From the NCBI GenBank assembly GCA_041498295.1, contig JBGQIB010000039.1, positions 1-32,619 on the forward strand: a stretch of DNA of 32,619 nt, read 5' to 3'. Below are positions 16,110-23,233 of the stretch, in pieces. A model generated the notes under the pieces. It worked only from the letters and a program-made list of their open reading frames with translations, had not been told where the DNA came from and did no database searches. Numbering within the stretch: the first letter of the stretch is position 1; each line of letters begins with the position of its first letter. The stretch is from VGRW01 sp041498295. Its GTDB lineage: Bacteria; Myxococcota_A; UBA9160; SZUA-336. The position numbers and the translations under genes were made by a program.

Positions 16110-16624
16110 CCGGCAGCCAGCGGCGTCGCACTCACTGGTGCCAGGGTCGACTCGTAGCCGCAGTCACGCGCCGAGATGTGGATCACGCCGTCCGCGTCGC
16201 GAATCACGCTGCGCGCGTCCAGTGCGGGGTCTTCGACGATCAGGAAGTGAGCGCGGTGCACGTCGCGCAGCACGTTCTCGGGCGGCACCGAAAGGGCGGG
16301 GCCGAGATAGGACTGGGCCCAGGTCTCCACGCCGATCTGCGTGACACCGAAAGCCTTCGTGCCGAACCTCGTGAGTCCGAGGAGGACGAGCTTCGGCCCG
16401 ATCTTCTGCATTACGAGGCCGAACGACTCGTCGACGCCATCTCCGACCACGCGGATTTGCTCGTGGATGACCCAGTCGCCCTCGATCTCGTTCGTCGAGC
16501 GCAGGCCGCCGGGACAGCTCCCGAGCTTGGGCAGCGCGAGCGCGGCGAGTGGCGCCGGCGGCACGATCGTCTTGCATCCGAAGCCCAGCGCGAGCGTGGC
16601 GCAGACGAGCGCCGGCCTACGCAT
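16103..16624 (-). CDS. DUF3261 lipoprotein of aryl polyene cluster
   Basis: The 173-residue lipoprotein has a signal peptide with Arg2-Arg3 and lipobox GFGC (Cys17). The mature domain has an alternating beta pattern, with QKIGPKLVLLGLTRFGTKAF in the centre, as in DUF3261 proteins regularly found next to MMPL exporters in aryl polyene clusters. It probably sits in the periplasmic leaflet of the outer membrane and helps place the lipid-linked pigment. The ATG (16624-16622) overlaps the stop of the MMPL gene by 8 nt, so the two are translated together. The start at residue M26 of the longer open frame was chosen because the signal peptide begins there. Confidence 0.8.
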   Translation of the reverse strand: MRRPALVCATLALGFGCKTIVPPAPLAALALPKLGSCPGGLRSTNEIEGDWVIHEQIRVVGDGVDESFGLVMQKIGPKLVLLGLTRFGTKAFGVTQIGVETWAQSYLGPALSVPPENVLRDVHRAHFLIVEDPALDARSVIRDADGVIHISARDCGYESTLAPVSATPLAAGH

Positions 16625-18983
16625 GCGGCGCCTCCTTCGGCCCGACGCGCAGCAGCAGCAGAGACACCGGCGCGAGCATGAGCGCCAGCGTGATTCCAAT
16701 CCCGGTCGTGAGTCCGATCGCGCGCAGCGGTGGCTGACTCGAGATGGCGAGCGTGCCGAAGGAGAGCACCGTGGTGAGACAGCAGAGGATGCACGAGACC
16801 AACGTCGCGCCGAATTCCGAGCCCTCTTCGGCGCTGTCGACGATGAAGATACCGTAGTCGACCCCCATGCCCATGACGATCAATAGACTCACCGCGTGCA
16901 ACAGGTTCGTCTCGACACCGGCGAGCGCGAAGCCGGACAGCACGATGATCGGCACGAGCAGCGAGGGCAGGAACGCGGCGGTCGCGCGCCGCCAGTCGCG
17001 GTAGCGCGCGATCAGGAGCAGCATCACGAACGCGCTGCCGAACGCGATCTGGCGCAGTGTCTGATCCCGGAAGCGCCCGTAGATCTCGTTCAGGAACGTG
17101 CGCTGTTCGAAGAAGTGCACGTCGGGAAGATCCGCGAGCGCGGCGCGCAGCGCGTCGGGGTCTTGCAGGCCGCGCAGGTAGGTGATCACGGCGGTGCGGC
17201 TGTCGAGTTCGAGCACGAGCGAGCTCGCGAGCTCGCCGAGCGGCGACGCGCGCAGCTCGGCGAGCGAGAGCGGCGGCGGCGGCGCGGCGAGCGCAGCCGC
17301 GAACGGCGCGGTCGTGCCAGGCCGGAAGCCCGCGCTCGTGAACGCCGCTTCGAGGCGCGCGGGCAGGTCGGGGCTCGCGCGCAGGAGCGCGAGGTTGCGT
17401 TCCTGCAGCTCGCGCGTGAGGAACGGCCCGTGCAGCGAGCGCACGCCGTCGAGCTTGCCCGCGCGGATCAGCCCAGTGAGTCGCGCATACACCACTTCGT
17501 TCTTCGCGACCGCGGTCTCCGCGTCCGGGCCGAGCGCGAGTACGAAGCGGCCGGTGTCGAAGTTCGAGACGCGCTCGCGCACGCGCGTATCCTCGGCCTG
17601 CAAGACCGGATTGAGTTGCGAGATGCTCGAGAGGTTGTCGTTCCAGCGCAGCTTCGGCAGCGCGATCACGCCGAGGACGAGCACTGCCGCGGGCACGAGC
17701 GCGAGCGCACGGCGGTGCTCGTGCAGCGCGAGCACGTGCGGCTCGAGCCAGCGCGCGAGCCCCGCGGACACCGGCTGGAGCTTCCGCCGGCGTGGCAGCA
17801 GATCTGGCAACAAGAGCAGCGAGGTGACGACTGCGGCTGCGACGCCGATGGTCGAGAACACGCCGAGCTCTCTGAAGCCGCGGAACGAGGTGAACGCCAT
17901 GCCGGCGAAGCTCGCGATCGTCGTGAGCGCGGCCATGATGAGCGAGAGCGCGAGGCGCCGCGCCGCGCTCCACGGCGACTCGGCGCGATCCGACAGGCTC
18001 CACAGGATCAACACGTGCGTCGGGTAGTCGATCGTGACACCGATCAGCGACGCGCCGAAGGCGATCGTCATGCCGTCGAGGTGATCGAACAGCAAGAGCC
18101 CGAGGGCCGTCGCCACGAGCAGGCCCGCGAGGCCCGGAACCATCACGATCCCGAGCGACAGCAGCGAGCGGAAGAACAAGAGCGAGAGCAGGGCGACGCC
18201 GACACCGGACAGTGTCGAGATCCAGGACGCATCGCCGCGGATCTGCGTCTCGGCATCGACCGCGAAGCGGTTCGCGCCGCTCTGCTCGAGGACGAGATCT
18301 TGCCCGTAGCGCGTGCGCAGGCCGGCGAGCTCGCGCGCGATCGCCTCGAGCAGCGGCCGCTGCGCGGTCGAGTCGAACGCCGAGTGACGCGTCGCGAGCA
18401 GCAGCACCGCCCAGCGCCCGTCGCGCGTCGTGAACACGCCGTCGCGCATCGCCAGCGGCGTCTCGCCCGAGCGCAGCCGCTCGCTCTCCTTCTGGAACGC
18501 GCCGAGCGGGTCCTCGGGAATCACACGCTTGAGCAGCGGTGCCATGGGCAGCGCGAGTGACTCGCGCACGGCGCGAGCCTGAGCGCGCAGGCCCTCGTCC
18601 GACAAGAGCCGCGGCAGCTCCGCCTCCGGCGCGTCGGACACGAAGTACAGCCGCTTGGGGAAATACAGCTCGTACACGCTGCGCAGGAACTCCGGATCCG
18701 CGCCCGCGCGCAGCCACGCGACCTCGGGGTTCGTGCGCAGCGCCGCGGCGAGCTCGTTCGCGGCGGCGACCGCGCGCGCCGGATCCTCGGCGCCCAAGGT
18801 CAGCACCATCGTGCGCGCGAGGTCGCTGCGCGCGAGCTCGCGCGAGATCTGCGCCAGCTCCGCGCCGCGGCCGTCGGGCATGAAGTTCGTGATGTCGGTC
18901 GAGAACTCGATGTGGCTCGCGCAGTACCAGAGGAGCGCGGCTCCGAGCGCGGCCCAGGCCATGAGCCGCGCCGCGCGACTCAC
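16617..18983 (-). CDS. MMPL/RND-family exporter
   Basis: The 788-residue inner-membrane transporter has the two-fold MMPL layout: helix 1 near residues 8-24, a large periplasmic domain to about 250, a helix bundle to about 400, then a second periplasmic domain and helix bundle (about 600-780). Motifs include GVTIDYPTHVLILW in the first bundle and GMGVDYGIFIVDS in the second; these Asp-Tyr pairs are the proton-relay positions of MMPL/HpnN-type carriers. In aryl polyene clusters this protein is thought to move the lipid-linked polyene from the inner membrane toward the LolA-like carrier. The start overlaps the stop of the LolA-like gene (ATGA at 18980-18983). The family is secure; the cargo is inferred from context. 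Confidence 0.9.
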   Translation of the reverse strand: MSRAARLMAWAALGAALLWYCASHIEFSTDITNFMPDGRGAELAQISRELARSDLARTMVLTLGAEDPARAVAAANELAAALRTNPEVAWLRAGADPEFLRSVYELYFPKRLYFVSDAPEAELPRLLSDEGLRAQARAVRESLALPMAPLLKRVIPEDPLGAFQKESERLRSGETPLAMRDGVFTTRDGRWAVLLLATRHSAFDSTAQRPLLEAIARELAGLRTRYGQDLVLEQSGANRFAVDAETQIRGDASWISTLSGVGVALLSLLFFRSLLSLGIVMVPGLAGLLVATALGLLLFDHLDGMTIAFGASLIGVTIDYPTHVLILWSLSDRAESPWSAARRLALSLIMAALTTIASFAGMAFTSFRGFRELGVFSTIGVAAAVVTSLLLLPDLLPRRRKLQPVSAGLARWLEPHVLALHEHRRALALVPAAVLVLGVIALPKLRWNDNLSSISQLNPVLQAEDTRVRERVSNFDTGRFVLALGPDAETAVAKNEVVYARLTGLIRAGKLDGVRSLHGPFLTRELQERNLALLRASPDLPARLEAAFTSAGFRPGTTAPFAAALAAPPPPLSLAELRASPLGELASSLVLELDSRTAVITYLRGLQDPDALRAALADLPDVHFFEQRTFLNEIYGRFRDQTLRQIAFGSAFVMLLLIARYRDWRRATAAFLPSLLVPIIVLSGFALAGVETNLLHAVSLLIVMGMGVDYGIFIVDSAEEGSEFGATLVSCILCCLTTVLSFGTLAISSQPPLRAIGLTTGIGITLALMLAPVSLLLLRVGPKEAPHA

Positions 18984-19624
18984 TTCTCGCCTCGCGGGCC
19001 GAACAGCGCGCGCGCCTCGTCCTCGCCGAACGGATGGTCGACGTCGCTTTTCTCGAAGAGCGTCTGCGTGCGGTCGCCGTCGCTCTCGACGACCTCCATC
19101 TCGTGCATGGTGGCGCCGTCGCCGCGCAGCGTGATCGAGCGCAGGAATCGGTCGAGCGGCGCGTGGCGCGGCGTGAGCCCGAGCTGCCAGCGCGCGCCCT
19201 CGGAGTGAAACTCGAGCGTGTAGATGTTCTCGAGCGCCGCGCGGTCGCCGCGCCAGAGCACGATCATGTTCTCGGCGAACGAGCGCGCGACGGGATTCCC
19301 GGAGAGATCGAAGTCGCTGCCGCCCGCCGCATCCTGAAAGCGCATGCGCCCGCCGTCGAGGACGAGGCGCGTCTCGGCCGGCTCGCGCGTGATGCGCGCG
19401 AAGCGGTCCGGCGGCGCGAAATACACCGTGCCGCGTGTCTCGAGCGGTGCATCGAGCAGCTTCAGGGTCTTGATCTCGTGGAACTCCGCCACGACACCGT
19501 GCGTGGTCGCCATGTGCTGCAGCAGGTCTTCGAGCGACAGGTTCGCGCCGGAGTCGGAGGGCGGCGTCTCCGCGCCTAGCGCGAGGACCGCGGCCGCGGC
19601 GAGCCAGAGTCGGCGCGCGTTCAT
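18980..19624 (-). CDS. LolA-like outer-membrane lipoprotein carrier protein
   Basis: The 214-residue periplasmic protein has a signal peptide at 1-19 (NARRLWLAAAAVLALGAE). The mature part has the LolA-type open beta-barrel pattern: LSLEDLLQHMATTHGVVAEF, then alternating strands containing TRGTVYFAPPDRFARIT and LVLDGGRMRFQD. Dedicated LolA homologues in aryl polyene clusters probably shuttle the lipidated pigment across the periplasm. The ATG overlaps the TGA of the ammonia-lyase gene (ATGA at 19621-19624). Signal cleavage is predicted near Gly-Ala-Glu. No lipobox is present, so it is soluble. The assignment rests on fold-level pattern plus context. Confidence 0.82.
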   Translation of the reverse strand: MNARRLWLAAAAVLALGAETPPSDSGANLSLEDLLQHMATTHGVVAEFHEIKTLKLLDAPLETRGTVYFAPPDRFARITREPAETRLVLDGGRMRFQDAAGGSDFDLSGNPVARSFAENMIVLWRGDRAALENIYTLEFHSEGARWQLGLTPRHAPLDRFLRSITLRGDGATMHEMEVVESDGDRTQTLFEKSDVDHPFGEDEARALFGPRGEK

Positions 19625-21159
19625 GGAACGGGCGCGGCGGCGAACGGCAGCGAGCGCGCGCGCACCAGCTCGACCACGCGCGCGATGTCCGCGTCCTGGC
19701 GCCGGTCCGCGCGCAGCATCGGCACGTGCTTGCGCACCGCCTCGTGCAGCCGGCGGCTCGCGCGGCTCGGCGCCGCTGCGCGCAGGTCGAGGCACTGACA
19801 CACCGCCAAGAGCGCGATCGCCGCCACCGCCTCGGACAGATCGAGGATGCGCAGCGCCTCGCGCGCGGCGATCGAGCCCATCGAGACCTTGTCCTGGTTG
19901 TGTGACTCGGTGCTGCGACTGAACGCCGCCGCGGGCATGGTCAGCTTCAGCGCCTCCGCGGTGAGCGCGGACGCGGTGACCTGCATGCCCTTGAAGCCGT
20001 GGTGTGCGTGACTGCCCTCGCCGTCGAGCGAAATCAACTCCGCCGGCAGACCCTCGCTCGTCTCGGGCCGACACAGGAGCGCGATCTGCCGGTCGAGCAG
20101 GTCGGCGACGCTCGCCACCGAGGCCTTCAGTGAGTCGAGCGCGAAGCACAGGTGACCGCCGTAGAAGTTCGCGCCGTGCAGGATCTCGTCGCTCTCGGCG
20201 TCGACGAGCGGGTTGTCGTTCGCGCCGTTCAACTCGATCTCGAGCACGCCGCGCGCGAGCTCCGCCGCGTCGAGCAATACGCCGATCACGTTCGGCGCGC
20301 AGCGGATCGAGTAGCGGTCCTGGAGCCGCGCGGGCTTGGGCAGCGGGCGCGCCGGGTCGTACTCGAGGTGCTCGCGGATCCACTTCGCGGCGCGGATCTG
20401 CCCCGGGTGCGGCTTCCACTCCGCGATGCGCGCGTCGAAGTGGCGCGGGTTCCCGCGCGTCGCCTCGCTGGCCATCGCCGTGATCGCGCAGCCGAGGCGC
20501 GCCAGGTCGAGCGCGCGCTCCCAAGCGATCGCGCCCAGCCCGGTCATGAAGCTCGTCCCGTTCACCAGCGAGAGCGTCTCTTTCAGCTCGAACTCGAGCG
20601 GGACGAGGCCGAGTGACTCGTGGGCCTCCGCGGCCTCGATGACGCGGCCGCGCAGCCGGACCTTGCCCTCGCCCGCGAGCATGCCGGCGATGTACGAGAG
20701 CGGCGCGAGATCGCCGCTGGCGCCGACCGAGCCTAGCTCGGGAATCCGCGGCAGACAGCGCGCCTCGAGCAGCTCGCAGAGGCGGTCCAGCACGAGCGCG
20801 CGCATGCCCGAATGTCCCGAGGCGAGCGAGACGATGCGCGCGGCCATGACCGCCGCGGACTCGAGCTCCGCAAGCGGCGCGCCCACGCCGGTGCCGAGCA
20901 TGCGGAACAGGTTGCGCACGAACTCCCCGCGGTGCGCTTCGTCGATCGCGTTCACCACGGACGCGCCCACGCCGGTCGACACTCCGTAGACCGACTCGCC
21001 GCGCGCCAGCGCGCGCCCGACCACCGCGTGCTCGGCGTCGAGGCGCGCCCGGTACTCCCTGCGCGTGGAGATCACGGGACGTAGCGTGCCGCGCGCGAGC
21101 GCGAGGAGATCCTCGAGCGTCTGCGGAGTCGAGCCGATCTCGAGCGAATCGAAACTCAT
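19621..21159 (-). CDS. Aromatic amino acid ammonia-lyase (HAL/TAL/PAL family, MIO enzyme)
   Basis: The 512-residue lyase is full length. The MIO cofactor triad Ala147-Ser148-Gly149 lies in GSVGASGDLAPLSY, and the catalytic Tyr58 is in VYGVSTGVG. Other family motifs are LVNGTSFMTG, YSIRCAPNVIGV and ELNGANDNPL. It removes ammonia from an aromatic amino acid to give a cinnamate-type acid, the probable polyene starter, as in flexirubin clusters. The substrate-selectivity pair, His-His in bacterial tyrosine ammonia-lyases, is Arg86-Met87 here (NLFRMLGTG), so tyrosine specificity cannot be assumed. ATG at 21159 is preferred over an upstream TTG (21177). It leads the minus-strand operon lyase, LolA-like, MMPL, DUF3261. 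Confidence 0.9.
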   Translation of the reverse strand: MSFDSLEIGSTPQTLEDLLALARGTLRPVISTRREYRARLDAEHAVVGRALARGESVYGVSTGVGASVVNAIDEAHRGEFVRNLFRMLGTGVGAPLAELESAAVMAARIVSLASGHSGMRALVLDRLCELLEARCLPRIPELGSVGASGDLAPLSYIAGMLAGEGKVRLRGRVIEAAEAHESLGLVPLEFELKETLSLVNGTSFMTGLGAIAWERALDLARLGCAITAMASEATRGNPRHFDARIAEWKPHPGQIRAAKWIREHLEYDPARPLPKPARLQDRYSIRCAPNVIGVLLDAAELARGVLEIELNGANDNPLVDAESDEILHGANFYGGHLCFALDSLKASVASVADLLDRQIALLCRPETSEGLPAELISLDGEGSHAHHGFKGMQVTASALTAEALKLTMPAAAFSRSTESHNQDKVSMGSIAAREALRILDLSEAVAAIALLAVCQCLDLRAAAPSRASRRLHEAVRKHVPMLRADRRQDADIARVVELVRARSLPFAAAPVP

Positions 21160-21232
21160 GCGCGTAGGTGTAAACAAAGCGCAACGCGCGCGCTAAGCTG
21201 CGGGCGCGCCCCCCGTAGGGAAGGAGTCACCG

Positions 21233-21730
21233 ATGTCTCGCTCCAGGATCGCGATCCGAGTGATCGCGGGGCTCGCGCTCACGGCCGTCGTCGGCTGCGC
21301 GCACAACGATCCGCCGGCGGCGCAACCCGCGGCGCAACCCGCCGCCCAGCCGGCCGCGAAGCCGGCGCCCGCCGCGAAGGCAACGAAGGCGACGCCGGCA
21401 ACGAAGGCAGCGCCGGCAGCGAAGCCGGCTCCCGCGCCCGAACCCGCTGCTGAGCCGTCCTCAGCGTCGGCCAAGCCCATCCCGAAGGGCCATGCCTTCG
21501 CGAAGGTTCAAACGGGCATGACTCAAGCCGAGGTCCAGAAGATTCTCGGTGACCCAACGGGACGGCACGAGTATCCGAGCGCGAAGAACTGGATCCCTTT
21601 CTATCACGGCTCAGACCGATGGCGCAGCGAGTGGCTCTACAAGGGCAAGGGCTCCATTGTCTTCACGCACAACAACTACAGCGGCTCGATCACGGTCCTC
21701 GAAGTGCTCTACGATCCGGCTACGCCCTGA
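21233..21730 (+). CDS. BamE/SmpA-OmlA-like lipoprotein with Ala-Pro-Lys linker
   Basis: The 165-residue lipoprotein has a signal peptide ending in VVGC (Cys22). A linker of about 55 residues rich in Ala, Pro and Lys (AAQP and ATKA repeats) follows; such tethers can reach through or along the peptidoglycan. From about residue 83 a compact domain begins: KVQTGMTQAEVQKILGDPTG is the typical SmpA/BamE opening. Unlike core BamE it has a Trp/Tyr-rich end (SDRWRSEWLYKGKGSIVF). AGGAG precedes the ATG. It lies between the two halves of the pigment cluster, transcribed away from the lyase operon and toward the PlsC-type gene. A role in the envelope or in pigment placement is plausible; it may also be a bystander. 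Confidence 0.75.
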   Translation: MSRSRIAIRVIAGLALTAVVGCAHNDPPAAQPAAQPAAQPAAKPAPAAKATKATPATKAAPAAKPAPAPEPAAEPSSASAKPIPKGHAFAKVQTGMTQAEVQKILGDPTGRHEYPSAKNWIPFYHGSDRWRSEWLYKGKGSIVFTHNNYSGSITVLEVLYDPATP

Positions 21731-21755
21731 CCTGTTTTCCGAGGAGCGGCGATCG

Positions 21756-21785
21756 TTTACAGTCTCGGGCGCGCGGTGATATGCT
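21756..21785 (+). promoter_or_regulatory. Candidate sigma-70 promoter of the main pigment operon
   Basis: TTTACA (21756-21761) and TATGCT (21780-21785) are separated by 18 nt, in one of the few AT-containing stretches of this GC-rich region. They lie 63 nt upstream of the ATG of the PlsC-type gene, which begins a run of tightly packed plus-strand genes. Transcription would start near 21792 and leave a leader of about 55 nt. No operator was recognised. Confidence 0.4.
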
Positions 21786-21807
21786 CGCGCGGGCTCGGTG
21801 TGTTGTT

Positions 21808-21835
21808 CCTCCCGTAGTCGGGGGTCGAGGGGAGG
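21808..21835 (+). promoter_or_regulatory. Structured 5' leader with alternative hairpins over the ribosome site
   Basis: CCTCCC (21808-21813) can pair perfectly with GGGAGG (21830-21835), which is the Shine-Dalgarno of the PlsC-type gene. The same left arm can instead pair locally with CGGGGG (21819-21824) across a TAGT loop, which would free the ribosome site. The two helices exclude each other. This resembles a translational switch, but no ligand class is recognised and GC-rich leaders often fold by chance. Confidence 0.35.
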
Positions 21836-21847
21836 TTTTCTACGGGG

Positions 21848-22630
21848 ATGCGCTCGCTTCCTAGCCGGCGGCTAGCGACCGCGTGGCGCGCGCTCCGCAC
21901 TGGCGTAGCGTTCGCGGCCTTCGGGTCGTGGAGCGTCTGGCTCGCGGTGGTCTGGCTGCGAATTCGCGCCGTTCTCGATCGCGGACAGGCGGAGCCGTGG
22001 CGTCGCGCGCAGCGCGGGATCCACCGCATGTTCGGCGCGCACGCGCGCATGATGGAGATGCTCGGCCTGATCGAGGTGCACTGGATTGGCGCGGAGCGAC
22101 TCGCGGGCTCCGGACCGCGGATCATCGTCGCCAATCACCCGTCGCTGATCGACGTCGTGTTGATCATCTCGCGGCTGCCGCAGGCGGATTGCATCATCGC
22201 GAGCCAGCAGGCGCAAAACCGTTGGTTGAGAGGCTCGGTGCAGGCAGCCGACTACATCAGCAACGATTCCGGCGCCGGGGTCGTGCGCGAGGCCGCGCGC
22301 CGCCTGCACGAGGGCCGGACCCTGGTGGTCTTCCCCGAAGGCACGCGCTCCCCGGAGAGCGGTCTGGGCCATTTCCAGCGCGGGGCCGCGCACATCGCGC
22401 TCGCGACCGGCTTGGATATGCTTCCGATCGAGATCAGCGTCGAGCCGCGCATGCTGATGAAGGGCCAGGCGTGGTATCACGTTCCAGTGCGGGCGGGACG
22501 GTACACCCTGCGGGTCGGAGAGCCGGTGATTGCGAAGGAACATCTGGACGGCAGCGAGTCGACCGTAATGGCGGCGCGCAAACTCACGCGGGCGTTGCGC
22601 TCGCGCTTCGCCGGAACGGCGAAGCCGTGA
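21848..22630 (+). CDS. PlsC-type (LPLAT) acyltransferase
   Basis: This 260-residue acyltransferase of the 1-acylglycerol-3-phosphate acyltransferase family has an N-terminal hydrophobic helix (about 19-40), block I NHPSLID with catalytic His97 and Asp102, and block III FPEGTRS (162-168). Such enzymes are standard in aryl polyene clusters, where they are thought to join the polyene or a fatty acid to a glycerol or sugar-lipid carrier at the inner membrane. It is the first gene of the main plus-strand operon, behind a candidate promoter and a structured leader; GGGGAGG (21829-21835) precedes the ATG. The true acyl donor and acceptor are unknown. Confidence 0.88.
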   Translation: MRSLPSRRLATAWRALRTGVAFAAFGSWSVWLAVVWLRIRAVLDRGQAEPWRRAQRGIHRMFGAHARMMEMLGLIEVHWIGAERLAGSGPRIIVANHPSLIDVVLIISRLPQADCIIASQQAQNRWLRGSVQAADYISNDSGAGVVREAARRLHEGRTLVVFPEGTRSPESGLGHFQRGAAHIALATGLDMLPIEISVEPRMLMKGQAWYHVPVRAGRYTLRVGEPVIAKEHLDGSESTVMAARKLTRALRSRFAGTAKP

Positions 22631-22651
22631 CCATCGGGAGAGGGAGCACGA

Positions 22652-22921
22652 ATGCAGCCGATTAGTGGGCTCGAGTCGGAGCTGAAGCGGCTCATCGTGG
22701 AGGCGCTGGTGCTTGAGGACATCGCGCCCGAGGAGATCGAGAGCGAAGCGCCGCTGTTCGTCGAAGGCCTCGGGCTGGATTCGATCGACGCGCTGGAGCT
22801 GGCCATGGCGCTCGAGGAGCGGTTCGGCGTCAAGATCGAGGATGATCCCGACGAGAACCGCCGCATCTTCGCCTCGGTGCGCAGTCTCGCCGAGTTCGTC
22901 AACTCTCAACTCGCTCACTAG
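22652..22921 (+). CDS. Acyl carrier protein 1 (core pair)
   Basis: The 89-residue carrier protein has the 4'-phosphopantetheine site Ser44 in GLGLDSIDALEL, followed by a typical acidic helix II (ELAMALEERFGVKIEDD). It is one of two adjacent ACPs, as is usual in aryl polyene clusters, where one tends to carry the growing chain and the other may serve starter loading or transfer. GGGAGAGGGAG lies just before the ATG, a strong ribosome site. It lies 21 nt after the PlsC-type gene and 20 nt before ACP 2. No phosphopantetheinyl transferase is seen in the window. Confidence 0.93.
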   Translation: MQPISGLESELKRLIVEALVLEDIAPEEIESEAPLFVEGLGLDSIDALELAMALEERFGVKIEDDPDENRRIFASVRSLAEFVNSQLAH

Positions 22922-22941
22922 GCGGCTCGAAGGAAAACGCC

Positions 22942-23220
22942 TTGTCTCTTTCAATCCCGACCTCGCGACAGGAAATTCAGGCGCGGCTGCTCGCGATCCT
23001 CTCGCGTGAGTTCGACGTCAACTCGGCCGAGATCTCGCCCGAGACGGACCTGCAGAACGACCTCGACTTCGACAGCCTCGACGGTGTGGCGCTCGCGGGC
23101 TGGATCGAGGAAGAGACTGGCCTCGCGCTCTCCGACGACGACATCGAGCAGATGCGCACGATCGGCGAGATCGTCGAGCTGGTGCACGAGCGCGTGAGCG
23201 TGACCGCGCGGCGCGACTGA
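22942..23220 (+). CDS. Acyl carrier protein 2 (core pair)
   Basis: The 92-residue carrier protein has Ser45 in LDFDSLDGVAL as the phosphopantetheine site, then a helix II with Trp (AGWIEEETGLAL). It begins at a TTG (22942) with GAAGGA about 7 nt upstream; the ACP fold starts immediately, and no ATG fits. It is clearly diverged from ACP 1, which suggests a division of labour. The AMP ligase-dehydratase gene follows 13 nt downstream, so this ACP is a natural candidate for loading by that ligase. The C-terminal tail is Arg-rich. Confidence 0.9.
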   Translation: MSLSIPTSRQEIQARLLAILSREFDVNSAEISPETDLQNDLDFDSLDGVALAGWIEEETGLALSDDDIEQMRTIGEIVELVHERVSVTARRD

Positions 23221-23233
23221 GGAGCCGCGCGAC

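Noticed and set aside
16896..18560. A 554-codon open frame on the plus strand antisense to the MMPL gene
   Set aside because: It is rich in Arg, Gln, Glu and His with no family motif; its openness follows from GC-rich codon use of the real minus-strand gene.
21310..21440. Short tandem-like repeats (gcaacccgcg and acgaaggc units) as a possible repeat element
   Set aside because: They are in frame and encode the Ala-Pro-Lys linker of the lipoprotein; this is coding low complexity, not a mobile or CRISPR repeat.
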